A stretch of 64,000 nucleotides of DNA, taken from the NCBI RefSeq assembly GCF_007827955.1, contig NZ_VITR01000006.1, positions 1 to 64,000 of the forward strand. Direction: 5' to 3'. The notes below the pieces were generated by a model that did no database searches, had not been told where the DNA came from, and saw only the letters and a list, made by a program, of their open reading frames with translations. Shown piece after piece: positions 1-9,027 of this stretch (position 1 is its first letter; every line of letters begins with the position of its first letter). The position numbers and the translations under genes were made by a program. Origin of the DNA: Nitrospirillum pindoramense (GTDB lineage: Bacteria > Pseudomonadota > Alphaproteobacteria > Azospirillales > Azospirillaceae).

Positions 1-369
1 CTCCGGAAACAGCAGGTTCGGCCTCAGCAATCGAATCCTACGTGATTCCAGGGCCTTAGCCTATGCCCGCCAACCCTGGTGAATTATCCAGGCTAAAGGG
101 CCGGCATGTGGAGTTGTTTGGAGTTACGCCCCTGCCGCGTTGAGTGTTTTGCAGGGGTTCGGCCCCGTGGGACAGGCGTCCACAGCGCGGGCGTCGCGGG
201 CCGGATGGGGCATGTCCGACGCGTCCACCATGTCGGACACCGGCACGGACAGAGGGGCTCACCGGCAAGCCCTTATGAATCCTCGGAAAATGTTGTGGCC
301 CGGAATCTGCTTTGCCCCGCAGCCGGCACCTTGGCGGCCCTGTGCGCCGCACCCAGAAGGAAAACAATC
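1..369. other. No supported gene
   Basis: Open frames run through this stretch on both strands, but none has a ribosome binding site or a recognisable product. A frame open from about 106 merges into the gene that starts at 370; its extra N-terminus looks like GC-driven read-through. I looked for a tRNA around 20-60 and found no cloverleaf. Confidence 0.5.
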
Positions 370-777
370 ATGAACGCGACCATCGACGCCATCAAAAGAC
401 ACCAAGGCCGGATCGGCAGAAGCGCCAGCATCAGCGTCGGCTACGCGCAGGCGGATGTCTCCGGCGGCGGCCTGATCATCGACCTGGGCTTCACGCTGGA
501 AAACATGCCGACCCAGGATACGCCCTGCTGGATCCTGTTTTCCGAAGAGCGTTCCGGCAAGGATATCGGCAGCGGCTTCCTGGTGTGCGCCGACAGCTTC
601 AAGGCGCCGGAAACGGGCGTGGGCTACGACCTGTCGTATTATTGCCTGTTCTCCGTCGCCCATGACTTCGGCCTGAAGCCCCGCGACGTCGTCTGCGCCA
701 CGATTTCCTTTGGCGAGAACGGCATCCGCGCCCAGCTCGAGGGCAATCCCATCCGCATCCCCGTCACGGTCCTGTGA
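370..777 (+). CDS. Hypothetical protein, 135 aa
   Basis: I do not recognise this protein. It has no signal peptide or membrane segment. The N-terminus is basic and helical (MNATIDAIKRHQGRIGR), followed by alternating hydrophobic and polar stretches consistent with a small beta-rich domain and a few Cys residues (CW, VCAD, YYCLF, VCA). The ATG at 370 follows an A-rich GAAGGAAAACA stretch that acts as a plausible ribosome binding site, which favours it over upstream in-frame starts. It stands alone, about 100 bp upstream of the vapBC pair and on the same strand. The calm composition and the ribosome site suggest it is real; no function can be given. Confidence 0.65.
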   Translation: MNATIDAIKRHQGRIGRSASISVGYAQADVSGGGLIIDLGFTLENMPTQDTPCWILFSEERSGKDIGSGFLVCADSFKAPETGVGYDLSYYCLFSVAHDFGLKPRDVVCATISFGENGIRAQLEGNPIRIPVTVL

Positions 778-881
778 TTGAGCCCTCTCTGAGGAAGGGG
801 TGTGTAGGGGGCAGACATGGGTGAGCCTTGCCCCCCACATCCGTGTGGTATATATTTTTGGTGGATATCAACGGAGCCCCC

Positions 882-1124
882 ATGGATACCGCCAAGCTCT
901 TCTGGTCCGGCCGCTCACAGGCCGTGCGCCTGCCCAAGGACTTCCGGTTCGAGGGTGAGACGGTGCGCATCCGTCGGCATGGGAACGCCGTGATCCTGGA
1001 ACCCATCGCCGACGGCTGGGACTGGCTGGCGGAGGTCATCGGGCCGGTGGATGAGGACTTCGCCAAGGCCGCGACGGAACGACCGGCGGAGCAGGAGCGC
1101 CCAGCCCTGAACTTCTTCGAGTGA
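882..1124 (+). CDS. vapB: VapB-type antitoxin (AbrB/SpoVT fold)
   Basis: This is the 80-residue antitoxin of a type II toxin-antitoxin pair. The N-terminal half carries the swapped-hairpin AbrB-like DNA-binding signature (AKLFWSGRSQAVRLPKDFRF, then a VRIRRHGNAVILEP strand pair). The C-terminal tail is acidic and ends in LNFFE, as expected for the flexible segment that wraps the toxin. The stop codon overlaps the GTG start of the PIN toxin by four bases, which indicates translational coupling. By family knowledge VapB represses its own promoter together with VapC; an AT-rich TATATATTTTT tract at about 850-860 is the likely promoter. A GTG at 861 is an alternative in-frame start. Confidence 0.88.
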   Translation: MDTAKLFWSGRSQAVRLPKDFRFEGETVRIRRHGNAVILEPIADGWDWLAEVIGPVDEDFAKAATERPAEQERPALNFFE

Positions 1125-1510
1125 AGTTCCTGCTGGATACCAACGCCGTCATCGCGGTGATGAAAGGACACGCCGCGTTCCTGGACCGGATGCGGCAATA
1201 CCGGCCGGAGGATTTCGGCCTGCCCGCCATCGTCGCCCACGAACTATACTTCGGCGCCGCCAAGAGCCAGCGCGCGGCGGACAACATGGCCCGTGTCGAG
1301 GCCCTGCGCTTCCCTATCCTGGACCTCGACCGGGAGGATGCCCGTCAGGCGGGCCTTATCCGGGCGCACCTGGCCACCGCCGGCACGCCCATCGGCCCCT
1401 ATGACGTGCTGATCGCGGGCCAGGCGCTGGCGCGGGACCTGACCCTGGTCACGCAGAACACCCAGGAGTTCCAACGCGTGCCGGGGTTGCGCCTGGAAGA
1501 CTGGCAATAG
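1121..1510 (+). CDS. vapC: VapC-type PIN-domain ribonuclease toxin
   Basis: A 129-residue PIN-domain toxin that by family cleaves RNA, often tRNA, when not held by VapB. The acidic active site is visible: Asp6 in LLDTN, Glu41 in AHELYFGA, Asp95 in GPYDVLIAGQA, and the TQNTQEF motif at 111-117. The start is a GTG inside the vapB stop (GTGA overlap), so the toxin is translationally coupled to the antitoxin. Length and motifs are intact, so the module looks functional. It ends 11 bp from the convergent hypothetical gene on the minus strand. Confidence 0.92.
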   Translation: MKFLLDTNAVIAVMKGHAAFLDRMRQYRPEDFGLPAIVAHELYFGAAKSQRAADNMARVEALRFPILDLDREDARQAGLIRAHLATAGTPIGPYDVLIAGQALARDLTLVTQNTQEFQRVPGLRLEDWQ

Positions 1511-1521
1511 GCAGTATTCCC

Positions 1522-2172
1522 CTAGTGACGTGGCACTTCCATCTGATCTGCGATCGTTGATAGAAAAGCGGTTATGATAATTTGTTTGGGGCACAGCCCC
1601 TCCCATTGATCAAACCTAATATAATATTTTATCGATCCCGCTGAAAAGAAATTATAATTGTCACCCGCCCCATGCTTTTCACTGAAGTCCCACTCATGCG
1701 CATATGGCGTAACGTATTTGTTATCGCCGTGGTATCTTTTACTAACGTCCAGATCTAAATCGCAGAAATTGCGCACCAATGGCTCACCTAGTGGGTGCAA
1801 TGGAAAGTAATGTTGTATTTCCAATTGATACAGAGGCTGCCCTAGGCCGTTGGGCGCTTCACAACCCACTTTGGTGGAAGATGCGCGAAAATAAAGGCTA
1901 TCAAGCCCAGTAATGTCACCGCCTTCCATGGTCAGGTTATAGCCGCATGACGCGACCCTCTTTTCGAATATCTCGGCGCCGTGGAGACCGCCAAGATATG
2001 CGATCATCGCCTCTGGATCGGCCATGTCAATATGAGCCGGCATCTGCTCCAGCATCTCAAGAAACATGCTGAATCTGGGTACGGCAAGTACGCCCGTGGA
2101 GGGGCCAGCGTGCGCCACTCCTGAATAAACAATCGTGCCCAGAGCCACTGTCACCCACCGCCATGCGCGCAT
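1522..2172 (-). CDS. Secreted hypothetical protein, 216 aa
   Basis: I recognise no family. The protein begins with a Sec-type signal peptide (MRAWRWVTVALGTIVYSG, cleavage probably after VAHA). The mature part is rich in aromatic and charged residues, with Cys in SCGYNL, VGCEAP, NFCDLDLD and GLCPKQ that could form disulfides in the periplasm. I chose the ATG at 2172 because a GGGGGG tract sits about five bases upstream; an ATG at 2187 is also possible. The gene is noticeably more AT-rich than its neighbours and abuts a toxin-antitoxin pair, which fits horizontally acquired DNA, though no mobile element is visible. Confidence 0.7.
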   Translation of the reverse strand: MRAWRWVTVALGTIVYSGVAHAGPSTGVLAVPRFSMFLEMLEQMPAHIDMADPEAMIAYLGGLHGAEIFEKRVASCGYNLTMEGGDITGLDSLYFRASSTKVGCEAPNGLGQPLYQLEIQHYFPLHPLGEPLVRNFCDLDLDVSKRYHGDNKYVTPYAHEWDFSEKHGAGDNYNFFSAGSIKYYIRFDQWEGLCPKQIIITAFLSTIADQMEVPRH

Positions 2173-2234
2173 TTTGCCCCCCATCATCGCTGATAGAAGA
2201 CCGGTAGCTCACTGATAGGGTCAAGCCCCGATAC

Positions 2235-2274
2235 CAAAAACAAAACGGGCGGCGCCCTTCCAGACGCCGCCCGT
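2235..2274 (-). terminator. Rho-independent terminator of aspS
   Basis: A perfect 10-bp stem pairs ACGGGCGGCG (2245-2254) with CGCCGCCCGT (2265-2274). Read on the minus strand it is followed by TTTTGTTTTTGG. It lies just downstream of the aspS stop. Confidence 0.85.
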
Positions 2275-2307
2275 CTTAACACTCCGCCTAAGCGACGGTC
2301 CCCCGCC

Positions 2308-4128
2308 TCAGCCTTCCTTGGCCTCGGTGGTGATCTTGGGCTTGGGCAGGTCCAACTTGATGTGCAGTTCCTTCAGCCGCGCGGTGTCGACGGCGTTGGG
2401 GGCCTGCATCAGCAGGTCTTCGGCGCGCTGGTTCAGCGGGAAGACGATGACCTCGCGGATGTTGGGCTCATCGGCCAGCAGCATGACGATACGGTCGATG
2501 CCCGGGGCGGAACCACCATGCGGCGGGGCACCCAGCTTGAAGGCCGAGAGCATGCCGCCGAAGCGGGTCTCAAGGTCTTCGGCCGAATAGCCGGCGATCT
2601 CGAACGCCTTGTACATGATCTCGGGCTTGTGGTTGCGGATGGCGCCCGAGGACAGCTCGATGCCGTTGCAGACGATGTCGTACTGGAAGGCCTTGATGTC
2701 CAGCGGGTTCATGCTGGTCAGGGCCTCCAGGCCGCCCTGCGGCATGGAGAAGGGGTTGTGGGAGAAGTCGATCTTCCCCGTCTCCTCATCCTTCTCATAC
2801 ATCGGGAAGTCGACGATCCAGCAGAAGCGGAAGGCGTCCTTCTCGATCAGGTCCAGCTCCTCACCGATGCGGGTGCGGGCCTGGCCGGCCAGCTTGGCGG
2901 CGGGGCCTTCCAGGTCGCAGACGAAGAACACGGCATCGCCGTCCACGGCACCGGTCAGCTCACGCAGCACGACCTGCGCCGCCTCCGGCACGAACTTGGC
3001 GATGGGGCCCTTGCCGGCGCCGTTCTCGAACAGGATGTAGCCCAGGCCGGGAGCGCCGAGGCCACGGGCCCAGTCGTTCAGCTTGTCGAAGAAGCTGCGG
3101 GGCTTGTCTCCCACGGCCGGCGCCTTGACGCAACGGACCACGCCGCCCTTGTCCAGCACGCCGCGGAAGGCCTTGAACTCCACGTCGTCGCGGCGGAACA
3201 CGGCCGACACGTCGGTGATCACCAGCGGGTTGCGCAGGTCCGGCTTGTCGTTGCCGTACTTCAGCATGCTCTCGGCATAGGGAATGCGCGGGAACGGATA
3301 GGGGCTGACGGTCTTGGCGACGCCGGTGAAGTCGCGGAACTCGGTGAAGATGCCGTGAATGACCGGCTCGATGGCGGCGAACACGTCGTCCTGGGTGACG
3401 TAGCTCATCTCGAAGTCGAGCTGGTAGAACTCGCCCGGGCTACGGTCGGCGCGGCTGTCCTCGTCACGGAAGCAGGGGGCGATCTGGAAGTAGCGGTCGA
3501 AGCCCGCCACCATCAGCAGCTGCTTGAACTGCTGCGGCGCCTGCGGCAGGGCGTAGAACTTGCCCGGGTGGTTGCGCGCCGGGACCAGGAAGTCGCGCGC
3601 ACCCTCGGGCGAGGACGAGGTCAGGATGGGGGTCTGGAACTCGGTGAACCCCGCCTCGATCATGCGGCGGCGGGCCGAGGCGATGACGTTGGAGCGCAGG
3701 TGGATGTTGCGGTGCATCTTGGTGCGCCGCAGATCCAGGAAGCGGTAGCGCAGGCGAATATCCTCGCCCGCATCCTGGTCGGAGTTCACCTGCAGGGGCA
3801 GCTGGTCGGCCAGGCTCTGCACCACGATCTCATCCGCCTTCACCTCGATATGGCCGGTGGGCAGCTTGTCGTTGATGGTGTCGGCCGTGCGGGCCACCAC
3901 GCGGCCGGTCACGGTGATGACCGATTCCAGGCGGGCGGACTCCAGCACCTTGAAGCCGGGATTGTCGATATCGATCACGCACTGGGTCAGGCCGTAATTG
4001 TCGCGCAGGTCGACGAACAGCAGTTGGCCGTGGTCACGCTTGCGGTGGATCCAGCCGGAGAGGCGGACGGTCTTGCCGGCGTCTTCCAGGCGCAGGGCGC
4101 CGCAGGTGTGGGAACGATAGGGATGCAT
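2308..4128 (-). CDS. aspS: Aspartate--tRNA ligase
   Basis: Class IIb aminoacyl-tRNA synthetase that charges tRNA-Asp (and, in organisms lacking AsnRS, possibly tRNA-Asn). The 606-residue product has the bacterial layout: an N-terminal OB-fold anticodon domain ([20 protein letters not shown]), the catalytic core with class II motif 2 ([15 protein letters not shown]), the bacterial GAD insertion in the middle, and motif 3 near the C-terminus ([14 protein letters not shown]). I placed the start at the ATG at 4128 ([13 protein letters not shown]), which matches the normal family N-terminus; the open frame continues about 43 codons upstream without homology. A strong terminator follows the gene. 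Whether the enzyme is discriminating cannot be decided from this window. Confidence 0.97.
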   Translation of the reverse strand: MHPYRSHTCGALRLEDAGKTVRLSGWIHRKRDHGQLLFVDLRDNYGLTQCVIDIDNPGFKVLESARLESVITVTGRVVARTADTINDKLPTGHIEVKADEIVVQSLADQLPLQVNSDQDAGEDIRLRYRFLDLRRTKMHRNIHLRSNVIASARRRMIEAGFTEFQTPILTSSSPEGARDFLVPARNHPGKFYALPQAPQQFKQLLMVAGFDRYFQIAPCFRDEDSRADRSPGEFYQLDFEMSYVTQDDVFAAIEPVIHGIFTEFRDFTGVAKTVSPYPFPRIPYAESMLKYGNDKPDLRNPLVITDVSAVFRRDDVEFKAFRGVLDKGGVVRCVKAPAVGDKPRSFFDKLNDWARGLGAPGLGYILFENGAGKGPIAKFVPEAAQVVLRELTGAVDGDAVFFVCDLEGPAAKLAGQARTRIGEELDLIEKDAFRFCWIVDFPMYEKDEETGKIDFSHNPFSMPQGGLEALTSMNPLDIKAFQYDIVCNGIELSSGAIRNHKPEIMYKAFEIAGYSAEDLETRFGGMLSAFKLGAPPHGGSAPGIDRIVMLLADEPNIREVIVFPLNQRAEDLLMQAPNAVDTARLKELHIKLDLPKPKITTEAKEG

Positions 4129-4282
4129 GGGGCCGGACCTTGACGAGTGCGGGTTGGGCAATAGCGCCGCCGGCCCGCGAAAACGCGGGACTGACGGACC
4201 GGCGGACACTAGGGCCGGACGGGGGCGGATTGTCAAGACGGCCGGGCCCATTTGCACCGGGGTGCTGCCGTCTTGGTCCCCC

Positions 4283-6436
4283 TTAATAACTGATCTTGAC
4301 GCTGCCCATGACCGACCGCGGGCTGCCCGGCAGGTTCAGGTTGGCGTTGGAACCATGGGCGGAGACGATGTAGCGCTCATCCGCGATGTTGTAGATGTTG
4401 ACCTGCAGCGTCACCGGCCCCTGGCGGTACCAGGCCATGGCATCCACCGTGACGTAGGACGGCAGCGTCACGGTATTGCCTGGGTTGGCGTAACGGTCAC
4501 CGACATAGTTCATGCCGCCGCCCAAGCCGAAGCGATTGCCGAAGGCCTTGGTCACCCACAGGTTGGTGCTGTGGCGCGGCGTGATGGTGGCGCGCTTGCC
4601 CTGCACCGGAACACCGGCGTCCTTGGCCACGGACTCCGTGACCCGGGCATCCAGATAGGCATAGCCGGCGATGGCCTTCCACCCGTCCGACAGGTCCAGG
4701 GCGCCGGTCAGCTCCACCCCGTCGGTGCGCTGCACGCCGATGGGCAGCAGCTTCTGCGTCACCGGGTCGGTGGTCTTGATGCCGCTGCGTTCCAGGCGGA
4801 ACAGCGAGGCGGTGGTGCTGAGCCGGCCCTGCCAGAAGTCCAGCTTGGCGCCCACCTCGACATTGCGGGTGCTTTCCGGCGCGATGTCCGCGTTGTTGGC
4901 GGCCACGGAGAAGGCCTCGCCCGAGGGCTGGAAGGAGCGGCTCCACGACACGTAATAGGACTGGGCAACCTCGGCCTTGTCATCGGTCGGCTGCCACACC
5001 AGGCCGGCGCGCGGGCTCCAGTTCCTATCCGTGCGGCTGAGGTTGGCCAGGTTGGCGAGATGCTGCAGCGTGCGCTGCTCGAACCGGTCGAATCGCATGC
5101 CGACCAGGGCCTTCAGCTCCGGCAGCAGGGTCACCATGTCCTGGGCATAGACGCCGGTGGTGTCGAACAGGCCGCGGTTGTTGGCGGTGACGGTGCCGAA
5201 GGTGCCGGGGTTCAAGGTCGGCAGCACGGGGTTGAACAGCGCGACAGTGGCCACCGTGCCCTGGGAATAGGTGATGGCGTCCTTGGTCTGGTGCCCCACC
5301 TCCAGCCCCAGCAGCAGCTGGTTGTCGATGCCCGCCAGGCTGAACTTCTGCACCGCCTCGCTCTGGTTGAACCAGCCGTGCTCATACCGGCCGACGATGG
5401 AGCGGGTGAGGGCCGCCGTCCGCGCCGCCTCGTTGACCGAGCCGACCAGCGTGTTGCGGCGGTCCAGGTTATAGCGGTAGTAGCGGAAGGCGTTGCGCAG
5501 CGACAGGCTGTCGTTCACCTCGTGCGTCAACGTCTCGGTGGTGGAGCGGACACGGGACTGGCTGTAATCCGCGTCGCGGGCGTTGGCGGCGCCGTAATAG
5601 GTGCCGGGCGGCACATCCACCGGCAGGCCGTGATAGGCCGGGATGCCGAAATCGGTGACGCGCTTGTCCTCCAGATAATCGGCCTGGACCAGCAGCTTGG
5701 TCTTTTCATCCAGGTTGAATTCCGCCGAGGGCGCCAAGGCCTTGCGGTCCAGGAACTGCTGCTGGCGATAGCTGTCGGCCGCCTCGATGGCGCCGGTCAG
5801 GCGCAGGGCGACGCCGGTATCGGGCAACACATGGGCCAGGTCCACCTCCCCCCGCCGGTCATCCCAGCCGCCATAGCGGAAACTCGCCTCCGCCAAATCG
5901 ATGCCTGGCTTCTTGGTAATGCGGTTGATCAGGCCGCCGGAGGAGCCCCGGCCGTAGAGGACGGAGGCCGGGCCCTTCACCACCTCGACCGATTGCAGGT
6001 TGGACAGGTCGCGGAAATAGAGGGCGTCGTCGCGCAGGCCATCGACGTACTGGTCGGCGATGGCGGAGAAGCCGCGGATGGAAACCTGGTCGCGCTGGCC
6101 GTCGCCGGTGGATAGGCCGATGCCGGGGATGTTGCGCATGACATCCTGCAGCGACAGGGCGCCCTGGTCCCGCATCACCGCCAGGGGCACCACGTTCACC
6201 GTCTGCGGCACGTCGCGCAGGGCCATGTCCATGCGCGTGGCGCTGACCGCATCCTTGGGGTTGTACCCCATGGCCGCCTGGCGGTCGGCGCTGACCACCA
6301 CCTCGGGCAGGATGCCGCCGGACTTGCCCCCCTCGGCGGCGGCGTCAGCCTCATCGGGGCCGGCGGCCATGGCCGGCAGGGCCAGGGGCAGCAGCGCGGT
6401 GAACAGGCAGGCGGAAAGCAGAAGGCGAGTGCGCAT
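4283..6436 (-). CDS. TonB-dependent siderophore receptor
   Basis: Outer-membrane receptor for ferric siderophore uptake powered by TonB-ExbBD. The 717-residue protein has a Sec signal peptide ([20 protein letters not shown], cleavage after PAMA), then a plug domain ([55 protein letters not shown]), then a long beta-barrel ending in the typical C-terminal aromatic strand (GSVKISY). The plug resembles FhuE/Fiu/FcuA-type catecholate or hydroxamate receptors, but the ligand cannot be assigned. The ATG at 6436 has an upstream GGGGA; a second in-frame ATG lies at 6451. A Fur-box-like palindrome lies just upstream, so iron repression is likely. No dedicated transporter genes lie alongside. Confidence 0.93.
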   Translation of the reverse strand: MRTRLLLSACLFTALLPLALPAMAAGPDEADAAAEGGKSGGILPEVVVSADRQAAMGYNPKDAVSATRMDMALRDVPQTVNVVPLAVMRDQGALSLQDVMRNIPGIGLSTGDGQRDQVSIRGFSAIADQYVDGLRDDALYFRDLSNLQSVEVVKGPASVLYGRGSSGGLINRITKKPGIDLAEASFRYGGWDDRRGEVDLAHVLPDTGVALRLTGAIEAADSYRQQQFLDRKALAPSAEFNLDEKTKLLVQADYLEDKRVTDFGIPAYHGLPVDVPPGTYYGAANARDADYSQSRVRSTTETLTHEVNDSLSLRNAFRYYRYNLDRRNTLVGSVNEAARTAALTRSIVGRYEHGWFNQSEAVQKFSLAGIDNQLLLGLEVGHQTKDAITYSQGTVATVALFNPVLPTLNPGTFGTVTANNRGLFDTTGVYAQDMVTLLPELKALVGMRFDRFEQRTLQHLANLANLSRTDRNWSPRAGLVWQPTDDKAEVAQSYYVSWSRSFQPSGEAFSVAANNADIAPESTRNVEVGAKLDFWQGRLSTTASLFRLERSGIKTTDPVTQKLLPIGVQRTDGVELTGALDLSDGWKAIAGYAYLDARVTESVAKDAGVPVQGKRATITPRHSTNLWVTKAFGNRFGLGGGMNYVGDRYANPGNTVTLPSYVTVDAMAWYRQGPVTLQVNIYNIADERYIVSAHGSNANLNLPGSPRSVMGSVKISY

Positions 6437-6459
6437 CACAGAGGTCCCCATTTGTTTTT

Positions 6460-6488
6460 ATGCGAATGTTTTTAATAATCACTCGCAT
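6460..6488 (-). promoter_or_regulatory. Candidate Fur box upstream of the siderophore receptor
   Basis: An AT-rich interrupted palindrome (ATGCGAGTG ... AACATTCGCAT on the minus strand, with a central GATTATTAAA) lies 24 bp upstream of the receptor start. The TGCGA/TCGCA arms around a GATTAT core resemble alphaproteobacterial Fur sites. The assignment rests on position and pattern, not on a matrix score. Confidence 0.5.
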
Positions 6489-6752
6489 ATTTGGGCTGCG
6501 GCATTGTGTCAAGCGACCCGCTGTGGGCGGCTTGGCCCCGCCGGGGGGCGGTTGACGCCGTATCGCTAGCAAAACTGCTATTTTCCGGGAGCGGATGGCT
6601 GTCATGCTCCGGCGCCGCGCCGCCGCCGCCCTGTGGACAAGCGGGCGCCTCCACCCCGCCCTTCCCGACTCGGCGGGCCCTGGCCATATTCCCGGGTGGC
6701 GGGGCAGCAGGCCCTATGCACGCGCGCTTAGCTATAGTATGTGAAGAACCCC
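6489..6752. other. Intergenic region between the siderophore receptor and rnd
   Basis: This is the rest of the 316-bp gap between divergent genes, beyond the Fur-box-like site. It is GC-rich with short open frames lacking ribosome sites. It presumably carries the rnd promoter near the TATAGTATG stretch at about 6733. I see no further gene. Confidence 0.4.
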
Positions 6753-7904
6753 ATGACGCTGATCACTACGACCGCCGACCTCTCCGCCTTCTGTGACCGA
6801 CTGGCCACCGCCGCCTACGTCACCGTCGATACCGAATTCATGCGGGAGAAGACCTACTACCCGCAGCTCTGCCTGGTGCAGGTGGCCGGCCCCGACGAGG
6901 CCGCCGCCATCGACCCACTGGCCGATGGCATCGACCTGTCGCCGCTGTTCGCGCTGCTGGCCAATCCCGCCGTGCTGAAGGTCTTCCACGCCGCCCGCCA
7001 GGATTTGGAGATTTTCTTCAACCTGACCGGTGCCGTGCCCGCCCCCCTGTTCGACACCCAGGTCGCGGCCATGGTCTGCGGCTTCGGCGACAGCGTGGGC
7101 TATGAGACGCTGATCACCAAGCTGACCAACGCCCGCATCGACAAGTCCAGCCGCTTCACCGACTGGTCCAACCGGCCGCTGACCGACCGGCAGTTGACCT
7201 ACGCCCTGTCGGACGTGACCCACCTGCGCCCGGCGTATGAGAAGATCCGCCGCCGCCTGGACAAGACGGGCCGCGAGGAATGGCTGGCCGACGAGATAGC
7301 CATCCTGACCAGCCCGGACACCTATCGCCAGGACCCGGACGAGTCCTGGCGCCGGCTGAAACCGCGCACCGACAAGCCGCGCTTCATCGCCGTGCTGAAG
7401 GAGCTGTGCGCCTGGCGCGAGCGTGAGGCGCAGCGCAAGGACATCCCGCGCAACCGCGTGGTGCGCGATGAAACCCTGATGGAGATCGCCGCACACACCC
7501 CCAGCACGGTGGACGACCTGGCCCGCACGCGCGGCCTGGGCCCCAGCATGGCCGCGGGTCGTTACGGCACCGAAATCCTGGCGGCCATCGAGAAGGCGCG
7601 CAGCCTGCCCGACAGCGCCCTGCCCCGCGCCGAACCGCGCGCCGAGCTGCCGGCCGGCATCGCGCCGACGGTTGAACTGCTGCGCGTGCTGCTGAAGCTG
7701 GTGTGCGATGACGAGGATGTGGCCAGCCGCCTGGTGGCCAACGCCGCCGACCTGGAGGCCATCGCCGCCGACGACCATGCCAAGGTGCAGGCCATGTCCG
7801 GTTGGCGCTTCGACCTGTTCGGCCGGCAGGCCCTGGCCCTGAAGCATGGCAAGCTGGCCCTGGCGATGGAGAACCGCAAGGTCAAGCTGGTGCACCTGGA
7901 CTGA
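6753..7904 (+). CDS. rnd: Ribonuclease D
   Basis: 3'-5' exoribonuclease involved in tRNA 3' trimming and stable RNA processing. The DEDD exonuclease fold is clear: VDTEF with YYPQLCLVQV (ExoI), FHAARQDLEIF (ExoII), and YALSDVTHL (ExoIII). A helical HRDC-like region follows (RETLMEIAAHTPSTVDDLARTRGL at roughly residues 240-265). At 383 aa it has the usual length. I chose the ATG at 6753, which has a GAAG seven bases upstream; a GTG at 6741 would add four residues. It is transcribed alone and followed by a good terminator. Confidence 0.95.
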   Translation: MTLITTTADLSAFCDRLATAAYVTVDTEFMREKTYYPQLCLVQVAGPDEAAAIDPLADGIDLSPLFALLANPAVLKVFHAARQDLEIFFNLTGAVPAPLFDTQVAAMVCGFGDSVGYETLITKLTNARIDKSSRFTDWSNRPLTDRQLTYALSDVTHLRPAYEKIRRRLDKTGREEWLADEIAILTSPDTYRQDPDESWRRLKPRTDKPRFIAVLKELCAWREREAQRKDIPRNRVVRDETLMEIAAHTPSTVDDLARTRGLGPSMAAGRYGTEILAAIEKARSLPDSALPRAEPRAELPAGIAPTVELLRVLLKLVCDDEDVASRLVANAADLEAIAADDHAKVQAMSGWRFDLFGRQALALKHGKLALAMENRKVKLVHLD

Positions 7905-7927
7905 TGCCGGTTTGACGGCAAGCCCAG

Positions 7928-7962
7928 ACGCCGCCCCGGGGCAACCCGCTGGGCGGCGTTTT
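7928..7962 (+). terminator. Rho-independent terminator of rnd
   Basis: A 9-bp stem pairs ACGCCGCCC (7928-7936) with GGGCGGCGT (7951-7959), followed by TTTT, 24 bp after the rnd stop. Confidence 0.85.
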
Positions 7963-7980
7963 CATGAGTGCCCCTGGCAC

Positions 7981-8778
7981 TTAAGCCGCGACGGAACCCT
8001 GCAACTGCGCCATGAAGGCCAGGGCGGACCCGCTGAGCATCGTGCTGGTGTCGATGGTGACGCCATCGATGGTGATGCTGCTGGTGCCGCTGGTGGATGT
8101 GCCACTGGTGGATGCGCCGGAGTCGCTAGAGGTGGTGGTCGAGGACCTGCCATCAGCGGACGACGATGAGTCGCCCATATCGAACCCACCCGGCGGGGGT
8201 AGCGGGCCCATGCCGTCGGTGCCCTGGCCGGCCGACAGCGATTCCAGCGCCGACTGCGCCTCGGACTGGCTCAGCGTTCCGTCGCCATCGGTGTCGAGGC
8301 TGGAGAACACCTTGTCCGCCAACTCCTTGCTGCCCGTTCCGCTGCCGAAGGCGGACTCGAAGTCGCTTTCGCTGATGCCGCTGCCAGAGGACGTGGCGCT
8401 GCTTGACGAGGAACTGCTGGAAGAAGCGGAGTCCGTGCCGGTGGAACCGCTGGAGGACGTACCACTGGCGGTCTGAAGCAGCAGGTTCAGCAGGGCATCG
8501 CCCGAGCCGCCGCTGCCGCAGGAGGCGGCCGTCGTGGCGGTGCCATCGGTGCCATCACCATCGCTGTCGCCGCCGATGCCCTGCAGCATGCTCAGCAGAC
8601 CGCCATCCATCTGGAAGCCGCCCATTTGAAAGCTGGGCGCGCTGGAGGCGGCGGTGGTGCCGCTGGTCGCGGTGTCGGCGGTGTAGGTGGCGTCGGCGGA
8701 TGAGTTTGCGGACGCCATCTGGGTCTGCCAGACGCTGTAGAGCGACTGGGACGAACCCAGGGAGGAAATGGAGGTCAT
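7981..8778 (-). CDS. Ser/Thr/Gly-rich EF-hand protein (copy A)
   Basis: A 265-residue protein with no signal peptide or membrane segment. After a short N-terminal block (MTSISSLGSSQSLYSVWQTQ) comes low-complexity Ser/Thr/Gly sequence, an acidic GDSDGDGTDG stretch, a canonical EF-hand loop (LDTDGDGTLSQSE, about residue 165), more low complexity, and a conserved hydrophobic C-terminus (STMLSGSALAFMAQLQG). The tandem downstream-strand neighbour at 9028-10023 is a paralogue sharing both termini and the EF-hand, so these are the constrained parts. Calcium binding is likely from the loop. The export route and role are unknown; similar EF-hand repeat proteins occur in plant-associated Proteobacteria. 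Confidence 0.8.
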   Translation of the reverse strand: MTSISSLGSSQSLYSVWQTQMASANSSADATYTADTATSGTTAASSAPSFQMGGFQMDGGLLSMLQGIGGDSDGDGTDGTATTAASCGSGGSGDALLNLLLQTASGTSSSGSTGTDSASSSSSSSSSATSSGSGISESDFESAFGSGTGSKELADKVFSSLDTDGDGTLSQSEAQSALESLSAGQGTDGMGPLPPPGGFDMGDSSSSADGRSSTTTSSDSGASTSGTSTSGTSSITIDGVTIDTSTMLSGSALAFMAQLQGSVAA

Positions 8779-9027
8779 GGGGGCTGCGCTCCGTTCAAGG
8801 GACCCTGGGCCACGGCTTCCCCCAACCGGTCACCGCGCTTCCCAAGGGCGCGACCCCGCGGCCGCGCGCCGGGCCCGAACGCAAGCGACATTCCAGGCAG
8901 TCGCGCGACGATCGCCCCACCGACAGAACGGCAAGGAAACGCCGGCGGGGCATGATTTCATGCCGCCGCTGCGGGTTCGCATGCGCGCGTTGGACGCCCC
9001 CCTGTTTCAAGGGCCGGCGCCGCCGGC

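Noticed and set aside
20-60. Possible tRNA T-arm-like string (ATCGAATCCTA)
   Set aside because: No acceptor stem or other arms could be paired within a tRNA length.
2362-4143. A 593-codon plus-strand frame opposite aspS
   Set aside because: aspS is unambiguous; the frame is its codon-bias shadow.
4234-4275. CAAGACGGC/GCCGTCTTG stem as terminator of the siderophore receptor
   Set aside because: The 24-base loop and lack of a T-run make it uncertain.
4127-6115. A 662-codon plus-strand frame opposite the siderophore receptor
   Set aside because: Antisense to an intact receptor gene; repetitive Gly/Val/Gln/His translation without domain signatures.
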